A stretch of 64,000 nt of DNA from Paraburkholderia caribensis. GTDB taxonomy: Bacteria; Pseudomonadota; Gammaproteobacteria; Burkholderiales; Burkholderiaceae. Shown here one piece after another: positions 1-7,961 of the stretch. The notes beneath the pieces are model-generated. The model was given only the letters and a program-made list of their open reading frames with translations, had not been told where the DNA came from and ran no database searches. Both the position numbers and the translations under genes were made by a program. Every line of letters starts with the position of its first letter. The stretch's first letter is position 1. The stretch covers positions 1,860,001 through 1,924,000 of the forward strand of contig NZ_CP026101.1 in the NCBI RefSeq assembly GCF_002902945.1, read 5' to 3'.

Positions 1-238
1 GCTTTTTGCGGTAGCTCGAATAGGTGACCCGTTCGCCGGGCAGCGCGCCCTCGACGAAGATGACCTTGCCGGGCGAGCCGTCTTCCGTGACGGTGCGGCC
101 GACGCCACGCGCTTCCATATCGAGCGACTCGATATCGAGTTCGGGCGCCTTGAAGGGACCGGCGGCAGCGTCTTCGCGCGCCTGCTTGCCCTTTCTGGAC
201 GAGCGCGTTTTACCAATGTGGGGGACAGTTTCGGACAC
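1..238 (-). CDS. rlmD: 23S rRNA (uracil-5-)-methyltransferase RlmD, N-terminal part (partial)
   Basis: Only the first ~79 codons are present; the gene runs off the left edge. The family methylates U1939 of 23S rRNA using S-adenosylmethionine. The visible part is a short basic N-terminus followed by a TRAM-like segment (VGRTVTEDGSPGKVIFVEGA, then a GERVTYSSYR-like end), typical of RlmD/RumA. I chose the GTG start at 238 because AGGAAG lies 6 nt upstream; no ATG fits better. In Burkholderia rlmD usually lies close to rpoS, which matches this position. The catalytic domain and the FeS cysteines are outside the window, so the call rests on the N-terminus and synteny. Confidence 0.75.
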   Translation of the reverse strand, partial: MSETVPHIGKTRSSRKGKQAREDAAAGPFKAPELDIESLDMEARGVGRTVTEDGSPGKVIFVEGALPGERVTYSSYRKK

Positions 239-321
239 CTGCGACTTCCTGACAGACTGTGTAAAAGTGGGACCAAACACGAGATTGTAGACGAACGACA
301 CACACCGACGGAGATTTGACG

Positions 322-1185
322 ATGCGACTGATCAGCTGGAATGTCCAGTGGGGACGCAGTGCGCACGGCGACGTGAACCTGACGCGCACGCTCGACGAGG
401 CACGCCGGCTCGTTGATTTCGACGTGCTGTGCATGCAGGAAGTCACGCGTGGCTTTTCGGTGCTGGCGGGGCATCCGGGCGACGACCAGTTCGCCGAGAT
501 CGCGGACGCCCTGCCGGGATTCACGGTGCTCGAGGCGATCGGCGCGGATCTGCCCGCGTTGAAGCTCGATGCGCCGGCGGCGCCGCGACGGCAGTTCGGC
601 AATGCGATCGCGACACGTCTGCCTGTCGAGCGTGTGATCCGCCATTCGTTGCCATGGCCGGTCGATCCGGAGGCGCCGTCGATGCAGCGCGTCGCGCTTG
701 AGGCGGTGCTGCGCGCGCCGGGCGGCTCGGTGCGGGTGATCGTGACGCATCTGGAGTTTTATTCGCTGAAGCAGCGGCTCGCGCAGGTCGACCGGCTGCG
801 CCAGTTGCAGCAGGAAGCCGCTGGGCATGCGGCGCATCCTGTTCCCGCCGAGAACGCCATTGGGCCGTTTGCTGATACCGGGCGGCCGGTCAGTGCCGTC
901 GTGTGTGGCGACTTCAATAGCGCATACGGTAGTGAGGCCTACCGGCGGATGCTCGAGCCGCTCGACGGCAGTCCTTCGTTTATCGATGCCTGGACCACGT
1001 TGCATCCGGGTCAGACGCCGCCTATGACGGCAGGTGTCTTTGACAAGGTTCAGTGGGCAGATGGGCCGCTGACCTGCGATTTCGTATTTGTCACTGATGA
1101 TTTGCGGATGCGGTTACGTAGGTGTGAGGTCGATGGCGCGACCCGCGCTTCGGATCATCAGCCTATCTTGGTCGAGTTGGATTAA
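322..1185 (+). CDS. Endonuclease/exonuclease/phosphatase (EEP) family protein
   Basis: A 287-residue protein with the EEP fold signatures in order: SWNVQW near the N-terminus (Asn about 7), MQEV (Glu about 40), GDFNS near 195-199 and a terminal SDHQPILVE near 276. These supply the metal-binding and catalytic Asn, Glu, Asp and His of Mg-dependent phosphodiesterases such as exonuclease III or DNase I relatives. The substrate (DNA, RNA, phospholipid or nucleotide) cannot be told from sequence. I prefer ATG 322 because GGAG lies 8 nt before it; an in-frame TTG at 316 is possible. It is the only plus-strand gene in this part of the window, and its stop codon is followed directly by T-runs and the palindromic repeat. 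Confidence 0.8.
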   Translation: MRLISWNVQWGRSAHGDVNLTRTLDEARRLVDFDVLCMQEVTRGFSVLAGHPGDDQFAEIADALPGFTVLEAIGADLPALKLDAPAAPRRQFGNAIATRLPVERVIRHSLPWPVDPEAPSMQRVALEAVLRAPGGSVRVIVTHLEFYSLKQRLAQVDRLRQLQQEAAGHAAHPVPAENAIGPFADTGRPVSAVVCGDFNSAYGSEAYRRMLEPLDGSPSFIDAWTTLHPGQTPPMTAGVFDKVQWADGPLTCDFVFVTDDLRMRLRRCEVDGATRASDHQPILVELD

Positions 1186-1206
1186 GGTTTTTTTTGGGTT
1201 TTTTTT

Positions 1207-1931
1207 GTCTGCGACGATGGGGTGGTTTGCTTGCTTTTGCGCTGGCATCCGCGTGACGTTAGCTTGCTTCAGGCGTCGCCCCTGTGCGGGGCGGCACCTA
1301 CTTTTCTTTGCCGCCGCAAAGAAAAGTAGGCAAAAGAAAGCGGCTCACACCGCCAGCCCGTGTTCTTATCCACGGGCCCCCAACGTCCCCACGCCTCACG
1401 CGGCAGTGCCCTGGTTGGTGCTCGTTGCCAACGCGTCGAACAGGCGCCTCACCACTTCAAACACCCGTACATGAGTTAGCGGCAGCGAATGGTACGTGCC
1501 GCCCAGGTGGCAAACTGTGTGTAGGTTGTCGCGGCGTATAGCTCGGCGCTCTTACATGGAGGTATGCGCGTGCTATCGGGTCCGGAGTGAGGCGTGCGAG
1601 GCGCTATGGCCTACACACAGTTTGCCACCTGGGCGGCGGTGGACTATCTGGCGCGGCGTGCTGGGCCGCAGGTGTGTGAAGCAGGTGAGGCGCACCGCAA
1701 GAGCGCTGGCAACGAACACGAATGACGTGATTGCCGTGTGAAGCGTAAGAACCTTTGGGGGCCCTCAGGCAAGAATTAGCGCTGGCGGTGTGAGCCGCTT
1801 TCTTTTGCCTACTTTTCTTTGCGGCGGCAAAGAAAAGTAGGTGCCGCCCCGCACAGGGGCAACGCCTGAAGCACGCTAACGTCACGCGGATGCCAGCGCA
1901 AAAGCAAGCAGACCACCCAAGCGTCGCAGAC
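1207..1931. repeat. Giant imperfect palindromic repeat, copy 1
   Basis: The 766 bases between the EEP gene and the convergent exonuclease gene hold no credible gene. They form one large imperfect palindrome. It starts with GTCTGCGAC (1207-1215) and ends with its complement GTCGCAGAC (1923-1931). Outer arms of about 150 bp (about 1207-1357 and 1781-1931) are nearly identical inverted copies. Inner arms 1498-1525 and 1610-1637 are a perfect 28-bp inverted repeat around an 84-nt centre, and the flanks between can also be aligned (for example GGGCCCCCAA at both ends). Each outer arm carries a perfect 15-bp hairpin (1297-1311/1316-1330 and 1808-1822/1827-1841; stem CCTACTTTTCTTTGC, 4-nt loop). A second copy in the same orientation lies at 41374-42209. 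No transposase is present. Confidence 0.85.
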
Positions 1932-1951
1932 AAAAGACCCCAAAAAAACCA

Positions 1952-2728
1952 CTAATTATCGAACGCAGAGAGATACTCGGCCCAATGAGGCGCCGCCTCC
2001 TGCGCCAAGGAGTTCTTCACGAGTGCGATTTCATCCGCATACTCCTCCGGCGAAAACCCACCCCGCATCAACTGAAACCGACAATAAAGCAGATAAGTAT
2101 TAACGACATCCGTCTCACAGTAGTTCCGGATCTCATCGATCCGCCCCGCCTGAAACGCGTGCCACACCTGCCCGCCATCCATCCCGAGCTTGCCGGGAAA
2201 ACCACACAGCTTGGCAAGCGCATCGAGCGGCGCATTCGCCCTCGCCTGATACATCGCGAGCACATCCATCAAGTCAGTATGCCGCGCGTGGTATCGGCTG
2301 ATGTAGTTGTTCCACTTGAAATCGCGGTCATCCTCGCCAAGATCCCAAAACCGGTTCGCGCGTATGCCATTCACCAGCGCACGGTAGTTCAGCACCGGTA
2401 AATCAAAGCCGCCCCCGTTCCACGACACCAACTGCGGCGTGTACTTCTCGATCGTGCGATAAAACGACTGCACGAGCGAAGCCTCGCCATCCGACGGCGT
2501 GCCAAGCGAACGCACCCGAAAACCATTGTCATCGCGGAACACGCATGAAATCGCCGCGACACGCTGCAAGTGATGCGGCAGAAAATCACTGCCCGTCTTC
2601 TCGCGCCGCGCCGCAAACGCGTGCTCGGCCACTTCTTCGTCGGACATCGTTGCGGGAAGACTTTCAAGCCGGCGAATGCCGGCGACATCGGGAATCGTCT
2701 CGATGTCGAAAACCAGAATTGGAGTCAT
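1952..2728 (-). CDS. Predicted 3'-5' exonuclease, PolB-like DEDD family
   Basis: 258 residues with the DEDD exonuclease signatures: FDIETIPD at the N-terminus (Asp8, Glu10), an SWNGGGFDLPVL motif near 107-118 and a late NYCETDVVNTYLLY motif carrying the last metal-binding Asp. This matches the family annotated as predicted 3'-5' exonuclease related to the exonuclease domain of DNA polymerase B. It lacks any polymerase domain, so it acts alone, probably in DNA repair or nucleic-acid turnover. It begins 6 nt after the rpoS stop codon and is probably the last gene of the surE-pcm-nlpD-rpoS transcript. The palindromic repeat starts 20 nt past its stop codon. Confidence 0.82.
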   Translation of the reverse strand: MTPILVFDIETIPDVAGIRRLESLPATMSDEEVAEHAFAARREKTGSDFLPHHLQRVAAISCVFRDDNGFRVRSLGTPSDGEASLVQSFYRTIEKYTPQLVSWNGGGFDLPVLNYRALVNGIRANRFWDLGEDDRDFKWNNYISRYHARHTDLMDVLAMYQARANAPLDALAKLCGFPGKLGMDGGQVWHAFQAGRIDEIRNYCETDVVNTYLLYCRFQLMRGGFSPEEYADEIALVKNSLAQEAAPHWAEYLSAFDN

Positions 2729-2734
2729 CAGTTT

Positions 2735-3829
2735 CTAGAGAACAGCGTCCTTTCGAACGCCATTGGACGCAAAGAAGCGCTTCAGACGCACGAGCGCCTC
2801 TTGCTGGATCTGGCGCACACGCTCGCGCGTAAGGCCCATTTCGTCGGCAAGTTCCTCGAGCGTGGCCGGCTCGATGTGATTCAACCCGAAGCGGCGCTCG
2901 ATCACATGACGGTGTTTGTCCGAGAGCCGCGCGAGCCACGCGCGCGTCAACGTCTCGAGCTCGCGATGCTGCACCTCCGCATCGGGCGACTGACTCTGGT
3001 CGTCGGACAACAGATCGAGCAGGCTGCTCGCCGGGTCGAGATCGAGCGGCGCATCGAGCGACGCCGTGTGCTCGTTCAACGCGAGGATATCGGTGACTTC
3101 GTCCGTCGTCTTGCCCGTCAGATACGCGATGTCGTCGATGCTCGCGTCGCGGCGCTCGGCCGCTTCGCCCGAATTCATCGAATTCTTTTCGAGGTGGCGC
3201 TTCGCGCGCAACACCTGATTCAGCTCGCGGATCACATGCACCGGCAGCCGCACCGTGCGCGCCTGATTCATGATCGCGCGCTCGATGCTCTGGCGAATCC
3301 ACCACGTTGCATACGTCGAGAAGCGGAAGCCGCGCGTCGGATCGAATTTTTCGATCGCGTGCATCAGGCCCAGGTTGCCCTCTTCGATCAGATCGAGCAG
3401 CGGCACGCCGCGATTCAGATACCCCTTCGCGATGCTGACCACGAGCCGCAGATTGCGCTCGATCATCACCTGGCGCGCTTCGAACTCGCCCGCCTTCGCG
3501 AGGCGCGAATAACGCTGCTCTTCCTCGACGGTCAGCAGCGGCTTCACGCTGATCCGGTTCAGGTAGTGCTGGATCGTGTCAGCCGTGAGTTCGGCCTGCA
3601 AGAGCGCGCGAAAATCGTCGGCGTCGGGCGCGGAATCGTTTGCGCTCTCGCGCCCCTCGGATTCCTCGTCGCGACCCGACGCCCGCTCTTCGGAGTCGTT
3701 GGCGTTGTCGAGATCCTCGACAGTGTCGTCATCGACATCCGAAGCGCCAACGTCGTCCACCGAAACAGGCGTGGCACGGCTCACGGACTCAGTCTCTGCT
3801 TGCGACGGGCGGCGCTTCGATTTCGGCAT
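2735..3829 (-). CDS. rpoS: RNA polymerase sigma factor RpoS
   Basis: 364 residues; the stationary-phase and general-stress sigma factor. Region 2 is clear (DLIEEGNLGLMHAIEKFD followed by GFRFSTYATWWIRQSIERAI, the core-binding and -10-recognition helices), region 3 follows, and region 4 ends with TRERVRQIQQEALVRLKR, the -35-recognition helix. The N-terminal ~75 residues are acidic and Ser/Asp/Glu-rich and make it about 30 residues longer than the E. coli protein, as is common in beta-proteobacteria. It lies 16 nt after nlpD in the classic surE-pcm-nlpD-rpoS order. In E. coli the main rpoS promoter lies inside nlpD; I did not identify it here. Confidence 0.97.
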   Translation of the reverse strand: MPKSKRRPSQAETESVSRATPVSVDDVGASDVDDDTVEDLDNANDSEERASGRDEESEGRESANDSAPDADDFRALLQAELTADTIQHYLNRISVKPLLTVEEEQRYSRLAKAGEFEARQVMIERNLRLVVSIAKGYLNRGVPLLDLIEEGNLGLMHAIEKFDPTRGFRFSTYATWWIRQSIERAIMNQARTVRLPVHVIRELNQVLRAKRHLEKNSMNSGEAAERRDASIDDIAYLTGKTTDEVTDILALNEHTASLDAPLDLDPASSLLDLLSDDQSQSPDAEVQHRELETLTRAWLARLSDKHRHVIERRFGLNHIEPATLEELADEMGLTRERVRQIQQEALVRLKRFFASNGVRKDAVL

Positions 3830-3845
3830 GGTCGTATCGCTTGGC

Positions 3846-4793
3846 TTATTGCGGCGGCAAATACTTCATTGGGTCGACAGGCTTACCCTGGCGGCGAACT
3901 TCGAAATGCAACATCACGCGGTCGGAATCACTATTGCCCATTTCGGCGATCTTCTGACCTTTGGTTACCGCGTCACCCTCTTTTACCATCAAAGCACGAT
4001 TATGTGCATACGCTGTGAGATACGTCGCGTCATGTTTGATGATAATGAGATTGCCGTAACCGCGCAGCCCATTTCCTGCATAAACCACCCGGCCGTCGGC
4101 GGAAGCCTTTACCGCTTCGCCCGCCGATCCGCCGATGTTCACGCCTTTGTTCTTCGAATCATCAAAGCCGTTCAACAACGGTCCGCGCACGGGCCAAGCA
4201 AACGTCACGTTGCCGTTCGACGCCGTCGCGTCGCTGGCCGCGGGCGGCGGCGTGACCGGTTGTGCACCTGACGCGCCCGGCGCCGCACCGTAAATGGGCG
4301 GCTGGTTGGCCGCACCCGCCGACGGCGCCGGCTGGACGCCCGCCACTGGCGCGTTCTGCACCGCGCCGCCGCCAACGGGCGCCGTCGCGACACCCGGCAC
4401 GCCCGCCACAAGCGGCGCGCCGTTCGCACCCGTCGGCGCCACGCGCAGCAACTGGTCGACTTCGATCTGGTTCGGGTTGGTCAGGTTGTTCCACGCGGCG
4501 ATGTCGCGATAGTTTTGACCGTTTTCGAGCGCGATCCTATACAAGGTGTCGCCAGGCTTCACTCGGTAGTAGCCCGGAGGCGGCGGCCCGAGCGGCGCGG
4601 CAGGCTGCGCGCCGGGCGCGGCGCCCGGCTGCGTGACAGTGCCGAGGGTGCCGGAGCGATCGACGACGGGCGCGTTATCGAGCCGCGTTGCACATGCGGC
4701 CAGGACGGACAGCATGGCCACGCAAACGCTGCGCTGAGCGACGGACAACGGGACATTCAGGCTTGTTCTTTGCATCGCGCGAAACATACTCAT
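3846..4793 (-). CDS. nlpD: Murein hydrolase activator NlpD (LysM + LytM/M23 lipoprotein)
   Basis: 315 residues. The N-terminus is a lipoprotein signal (hydrophobic core ending LAAC at about residue 34). A LysM domain (YYRVKPGDTLYRIALENGQN, residues about 75-120) binds peptidoglycan. A Pro/Ala/Gly-rich linker follows, then a C-terminal LytM/M23 domain (about 205-312). The M23 metal ligands are degenerate: the usual HxxxD position reads GVNIGGSAG, so it should activate amidases such as AmiC rather than cut murein itself, as known for NlpD. It is placed between pcm (5 nt away) and rpoS. The start has no strong ribosome-binding site; ATG 4787 is an alternative. Confidence 0.93.
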   Translation of the reverse strand: MSMFRAMQRTSLNVPLSVAQRSVCVAMLSVLAACATRLDNAPVVDRSGTLGTVTQPGAAPGAQPAAPLGPPPPGYYRVKPGDTLYRIALENGQNYRDIAAWNNLTNPNQIEVDQLLRVAPTGANGAPLVAGVPGVATAPVGGGAVQNAPVAGVQPAPSAGAANQPPIYGAAPGASGAQPVTPPPAASDATASNGNVTFAWPVRGPLLNGFDDSKNKGVNIGGSAGEAVKASADGRVVYAGNGLRGYGNLIIIKHDATYLTAYAHNRALMVKEGDAVTKGQKIAEMGNSDSDRVMLHFEVRRQGKPVDPMKYLPPQ

Positions 4794-4798
4794 CGGGG

Positions 4799-5875
4799 TT
4801 AAATCACTCCGGATTTTAAGGGGACAAAGAAAACGCGATCAAGCCGCGATTCGCGCCACTGCGCGGGGCCCGTGCGCTCGACGAGCGTGAGCACCTGCGA
4901 CTGTCCGTCCTGCGATCCGACAGGCGCCACGAGCCGCGCGCCGATGGCAAGCTGCTCGAGCAGCGCCTGCGGCACATCGAGTCCAGCTGCCGCGATCACG
5001 ATCGCGTCGAACGGTGCCGCGGCCGGCAAACCGATCCGTCCGTCGCCGTAGTGCAGACGGATGTTCGGGATGCGCAGCGGACGCAGGTTCGTCTTCGCGC
5101 GCTCGTAAAGCGGCTTGATGCGTTCAATCGAATACACGTCGCGCGCGACGTGGCTCAGCACCGCGGCCTGATAGCCGCAGCCGGTGCCGATTTCCAGCAC
5201 ATTCGCGAGCGTGCGGCCCTGCGCAGCCAGCTCGATCATCCGCGCGACCACGGAAGGCTTGGAGATGGTCTGGTGATGGCCGATGGGCAGCGCCGCGTCT
5301 TCGTAAGCCTGCGTGGCGAGGCCAGGATCGACGAACATATGACGCGGCACCATTGCCATCGCATCGAGCACGCGCGGGTCGGTGATGCCGTTCGCCCGCA
5401 GCCTTTCGACCATCCGCTCGCGCACGCGTTCTGACGTCAGCGTGACGGCGCTCGTCAACGCGACATTGGGCGCGCCCGTGCGCTCGAACGACGCCGTCAC
5501 GGGACGCGGCAACTGGTTGCGCGCGCCGTCATTGCGGATCGTAATTGCGCCTTTCGTATTGACGATTCCGGACGGACTTTTTGTAATCGCGGACGGGCGC
5601 GCGGACGAACCGGCCGCTTTCGCGTTCGAATTGAGGATGCCTGTCGCGCCCTTCGCGCCCGCCGGCGTTTTTCCAGCGACGGTGCCGCTCACGCTGCTGC
5701 GCGCGCGCCCTGTTGCCTGCGCGTTCGGGTTGGGTACGGCCGCCTTCGGCGCGGCAGGCTTGGCTGCAGCCGGCTTGGCCGCAGCCGTTTTCGCGCCGCG
5801 CGCGTCCGCCCGGCGCGGCTCCCGCACCAGGTCTTCGAGTCCCAGCGGAAAGCGCTTTGCGCGCTCGCCCGTCAT
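4799..5875 (-). CDS. pcm: Protein-L-isoaspartate O-methyltransferase with long N-terminal extension
   Basis: 358 residues. The C-terminal ~210 residues (from about 148) are a full Pcm: VPRHMFVDP, the substrate loop PIGHHQTISKP and the SAM-binding VLEIGTGCGYQAAVL (226-240). The enzyme repairs isoaspartyl residues in aged proteins. The first ~145 residues have no counterpart in the 208-residue E. coli protein; they are Ala/Lys/Pro-rich with near repeats (AAAKPAAAKPAAPKAA) and look disordered. The start overlaps the surE stop by 4 nt (5872-5875), so the two are translationally coupled. Position within surE-pcm-nlpD-rpoS agrees with a stationary-phase repair role. Confidence 0.95.
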   Translation of the reverse strand: MTGERAKRFPLGLEDLVREPRRADARGAKTAAAKPAAAKPAAPKAAVPNPNAQATGRARSSVSGTVAGKTPAGAKGATGILNSNAKAAGSSARPSAITKSPSGIVNTKGAITIRNDGARNQLPRPVTASFERTGAPNVALTSAVTLTSERVRERMVERLRANGITDPRVLDAMAMVPRHMFVDPGLATQAYEDAALPIGHHQTISKPSVVARMIELAAQGRTLANVLEIGTGCGYQAAVLSHVARDVYSIERIKPLYERAKTNLRPLRIPNIRLHYGDGRIGLPAAAPFDAIVIAAAGLDVPQALLEQLAIGARLVAPVGSQDGQSQVLTLVERTGPAQWRESRLDRVFFVPLKSGVI

Positions 5876-6630
5876 GAAGCGCCGCTCCCGGCGCTGAGCC
5901 AGTCGCGCGCCGCGGGCAGCATAGCCGTATGGGTCAGATCGAGTTGCAGCGGCGTGATCGACACGAGGCCGTTAGCCACCGCGTGGAAGTCGGTGCCTTC
6001 GCTGGCATCGCGCGCGCTGCCCGACGGTCCGATCCAGTAGATCGGCTCGCCGCGCGGATTGGTCTGCCGGATCACCGGCTGCGACGGATGCCGCTTGCCG
6101 AGGCGCGTGATACGCCACTCGCGCAACTGCTCGTAAGGCAGGTTCGGGATGTTGACATTCAGCAACGGATAACCCGGCAGCGGTTGCTCGAGATAATGCG
6201 CGACGATTTCGGCGGCGACGCGCGTCGCGTCTTCGAGATGCACCCAGTCTTTATCGACGAGTGAAAACGCGATGGCGGGCACGTTGAACATGATGCCTTC
6301 TGTCGCCGCGGCGACGGTGCCCGAATACAGCGTGTCCTCGCCCATGTTCTGCCCGTTGTTGATGCCGGACACGACGAGATCGGGCGTGTGATCGAGCATG
6401 CCCGTCAATGCGATGTGGACGGAATCGGTCGGCGTGCCGTTCACGTAGTAGAAGCCGTTGGCCGAGCGCAGCACCGACAGCGGGCGCGAAAGCGTTAGCG
6501 AATTCGACGCGCCGCTGCAATTCTGTTCGGGAGCCATCACGGTGACATCGGCGAGCGGCTTGAGCGCTTCGTAAAGCGCAGCAAGGCCTGGCGCCAGATA
6601 ACCGTCGTCATTGCTGAGTAGGATTCGCAT
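5872..6630 (-). CDS. surE: 5'/3'-nucleotidase SurE
   Basis: 252 residues, matching the usual length (253 in E. coli). It begins MRILLSNDDGYLAPG, with the metal-binding Asp8-Asp9 of SurE phosphatases, and carries NCSGASNSLTLSRPL and VSGINNGQN, the other metal/substrate loops. The enzyme dephosphorylates nucleoside monophosphates. I chose ATG 6630 over the longer in-frame GTG at 6660 because it gives the family's conserved N-terminus. A TACAAT box sits only 6 nt before this ATG, so the mRNA may be leaderless. It is the first gene of the surE-pcm-nlpD-rpoS block. Confidence 0.96.
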   Translation of the reverse strand: MRILLSNDDGYLAPGLAALYEALKPLADVTVMAPEQNCSGASNSLTLSRPLSVLRSANGFYYVNGTPTDSVHIALTGMLDHTPDLVVSGINNGQNMGEDTLYSGTVAAATEGIMFNVPAIAFSLVDKDWVHLEDATRVAAEIVAHYLEQPLPGYPLLNVNIPNLPYEQLREWRITRLGKRHPSQPVIRQTNPRGEPIYWIGPSGSARDASEGTDFHAVANGLVSITPLQLDLTHTAMLPAARDWLSAGSGAS

Positions 6631-6636
6631 GCGGCG

Positions 6637-6642
6637 ATTGTA
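6637..6642 (-). promoter_or_regulatory. Candidate surE -10 box (TACAAT) placed for a leaderless start
   Basis: On the minus strand TACAAT is followed by six bases and then the surE ATG. With the usual 6-7 nt between -10 box and transcription start, the first transcribed base would be the A of ATG or next to it. The -35 region at 17-bp spacing (TTCGCG) is a weak match. There is no Shine-Dalgarno sequence upstream of this ATG. Confidence 0.5.
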
Positions 6643-6917
6643 ACCGAGGAAACAAGGCACGCGAACGACACACAGGCCCCGCGCGTGCCTATGCTTTCAT
6701 GCAGCGCGGCATGGATGCGGCTGCACGACGAAAGCGCACGGTCGTTCGCGCCTGCATTACACTGCTTCGCTATAAGGGTTTGTCAAGACGGCGGCGTTTG
6801 CTTCGCTGCGGCACCCGCGTTATAGCGCGCCCGCAGCCGTACGGAGCCGGAAGCACGCTTATGAGCCGTGCATGAACCCGCGAAGCCTGCAACGCACATT
6901 CACCGATGGGAGACACG

Positions 6918-7892
6918 ATGCGCGCAATCCGCTGCAACCAGTACGGCCCGCCCGAAAGCCTGAGCATCGAGGAACTACCCGATCTCGTGCCGCAAGCCGG
7001 CCAGATCGTCATCGACGTCAAGGCGGCAAGCGTCAACTTTCCCGACGTGCTGATCATCCAGAACAAGTACCAGTTCAAGCCGCCCCTGCCCTTCACGCCC
7101 GGCGCGGAAGTCGCGGGCATCGTGCGCGCCGTCGGCGACGGCGTCACGCAGTTCAGACCCGGCATGCGCGTGGTCGCTTACACGCAGCAAGGCGGGTTCG
7201 CCGAGCAGGCCGTCGCGGACGCTGCCGCGTGCGTGCCGTTGCCCGATGACGCCGATCTCGAGACGGCAGCCGTCTTCACCCTCGCCTATGGCACGTCGCA
7301 TCACGCCGTGGTCGATCGCGCCGCGCTGAAAGCGGGTGAAACGATGCTCGTGCTCGGTGCGGCAGGCGGCGTGGGACTCGCCGCCGTCGAAATCGGCAAG
7401 GCGCTCGGAGCACGCGTGATCGCAGCGGCATCGAGCGACGAGAAGCTCGCGACCTGCGTCGCGCACGGCGCCGACGCGACCATCAACTACGCGACGGAAG
7501 ACTTGCGCGAACGGATCAAGGCGCTCACGGACGGCAACGGACCCGATGTGATTTACGACCCCGTCGGCGGCAGTTATGCGGAACCCGCCTTTCGCAGCAT
7601 CGGCTGGCGCGGGCGATATCTCGTCGTCGGCTTTGCGAACGGCGACATCCCGAAGCTGCCGTTCAATCTCGCGTTGCTCAAAGGCGCGAGCATCGTCGGC
7701 GTGTTCTGGGGCGATTTCGCACGGCGCGAGCCGCAACGCAATGCGGCCGCGTTCGAGCAGATGGTCGGCTGGATTCGCGAAGGCAAGCTCACGCCGCTCG
7801 TGTCGGCGCGTTATCCGCTCGAAGACACGGCGCGCGCGCTCAACGACATGGCGCAGCGGCGCGTGCTCGGCAAGATCGTGATCACGCCGTAA
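6918..7892 (+). CDS. NADPH:quinone oxidoreductase family protein (zinc-less MDR)
   Basis: 324 residues of the medium-chain dehydrogenase/reductase superfamily, quinone-oxidoreductase branch. The N-terminal GroES-like part (SVNFPDVLIIQNKYQFKPPLPFTPG) lacks the zinc-ligand pattern of alcohol dehydrogenases. The Rossmann motif is AAGGVGLAAVEIG around residue 150, and a long GPDVIYDPVGG segment follows. It probably reduces a quinone or an alpha,beta-unsaturated carbonyl with NADPH. I chose ATG 6918 since GGGAG lies just upstream; ATG 6906 in frame would overlap that site. It is divergent from surE and convergent with the ABC permease. Confidence 0.88.
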   Translation: MRAIRCNQYGPPESLSIEELPDLVPQAGQIVIDVKAASVNFPDVLIIQNKYQFKPPLPFTPGAEVAGIVRAVGDGVTQFRPGMRVVAYTQQGGFAEQAVADAAACVPLPDDADLETAAVFTLAYGTSHHAVVDRAALKAGETMLVLGAAGGVGLAAVEIGKALGARVIAAASSDEKLATCVAHGADATINYATEDLRERIKALTDGNGPDVIYDPVGGSYAEPAFRSIGWRGRYLVVGFANGDIPKLPFNLALLKGASIVGVFWGDFARREPQRNAAAFEQMVGWIREGKLTPLVSARYPLEDTARALNDMAQRRVLGKIVITP

Positions 7893-7905
7893 GCCTTCAA
7901 AACAC

Positions 7906-7941
7906 AAACGGCGCGTAGCCTTCGCAGGTCACGCGCCGTTT
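7906..7941. terminator. Candidate bidirectional hairpin between convergent genes
   Basis: AAACGGCGCGT (7906-7916) and ACGCGCCGTTT (7931-7941) form a perfect 11-bp stem with a 14-nt loop, midway between the stop codons of the quinone oxidoreductase gene and the ABC permease gene. There is no long U-tract in either direction beyond the three T or A of the stem, so termination efficiency is uncertain. Confidence 0.45.
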
Positions 7942-7961
7942 GCAACGGGAACATCGGGCGA

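Noticed and set aside
1297..1330. 15-bp hairpins in the palindromes as transcription terminators
   Set aside because: Stems are strong but no U-tract follows on either strand; they are better seen as parts of the repeat.
1604..1933. Repeat-derived frame giving HLLFFAAAKKSRQKK-type peptides
   Set aside because: The same peptide arises from both palindrome copies and follows the repeat, not a gene; no start signal or domain.
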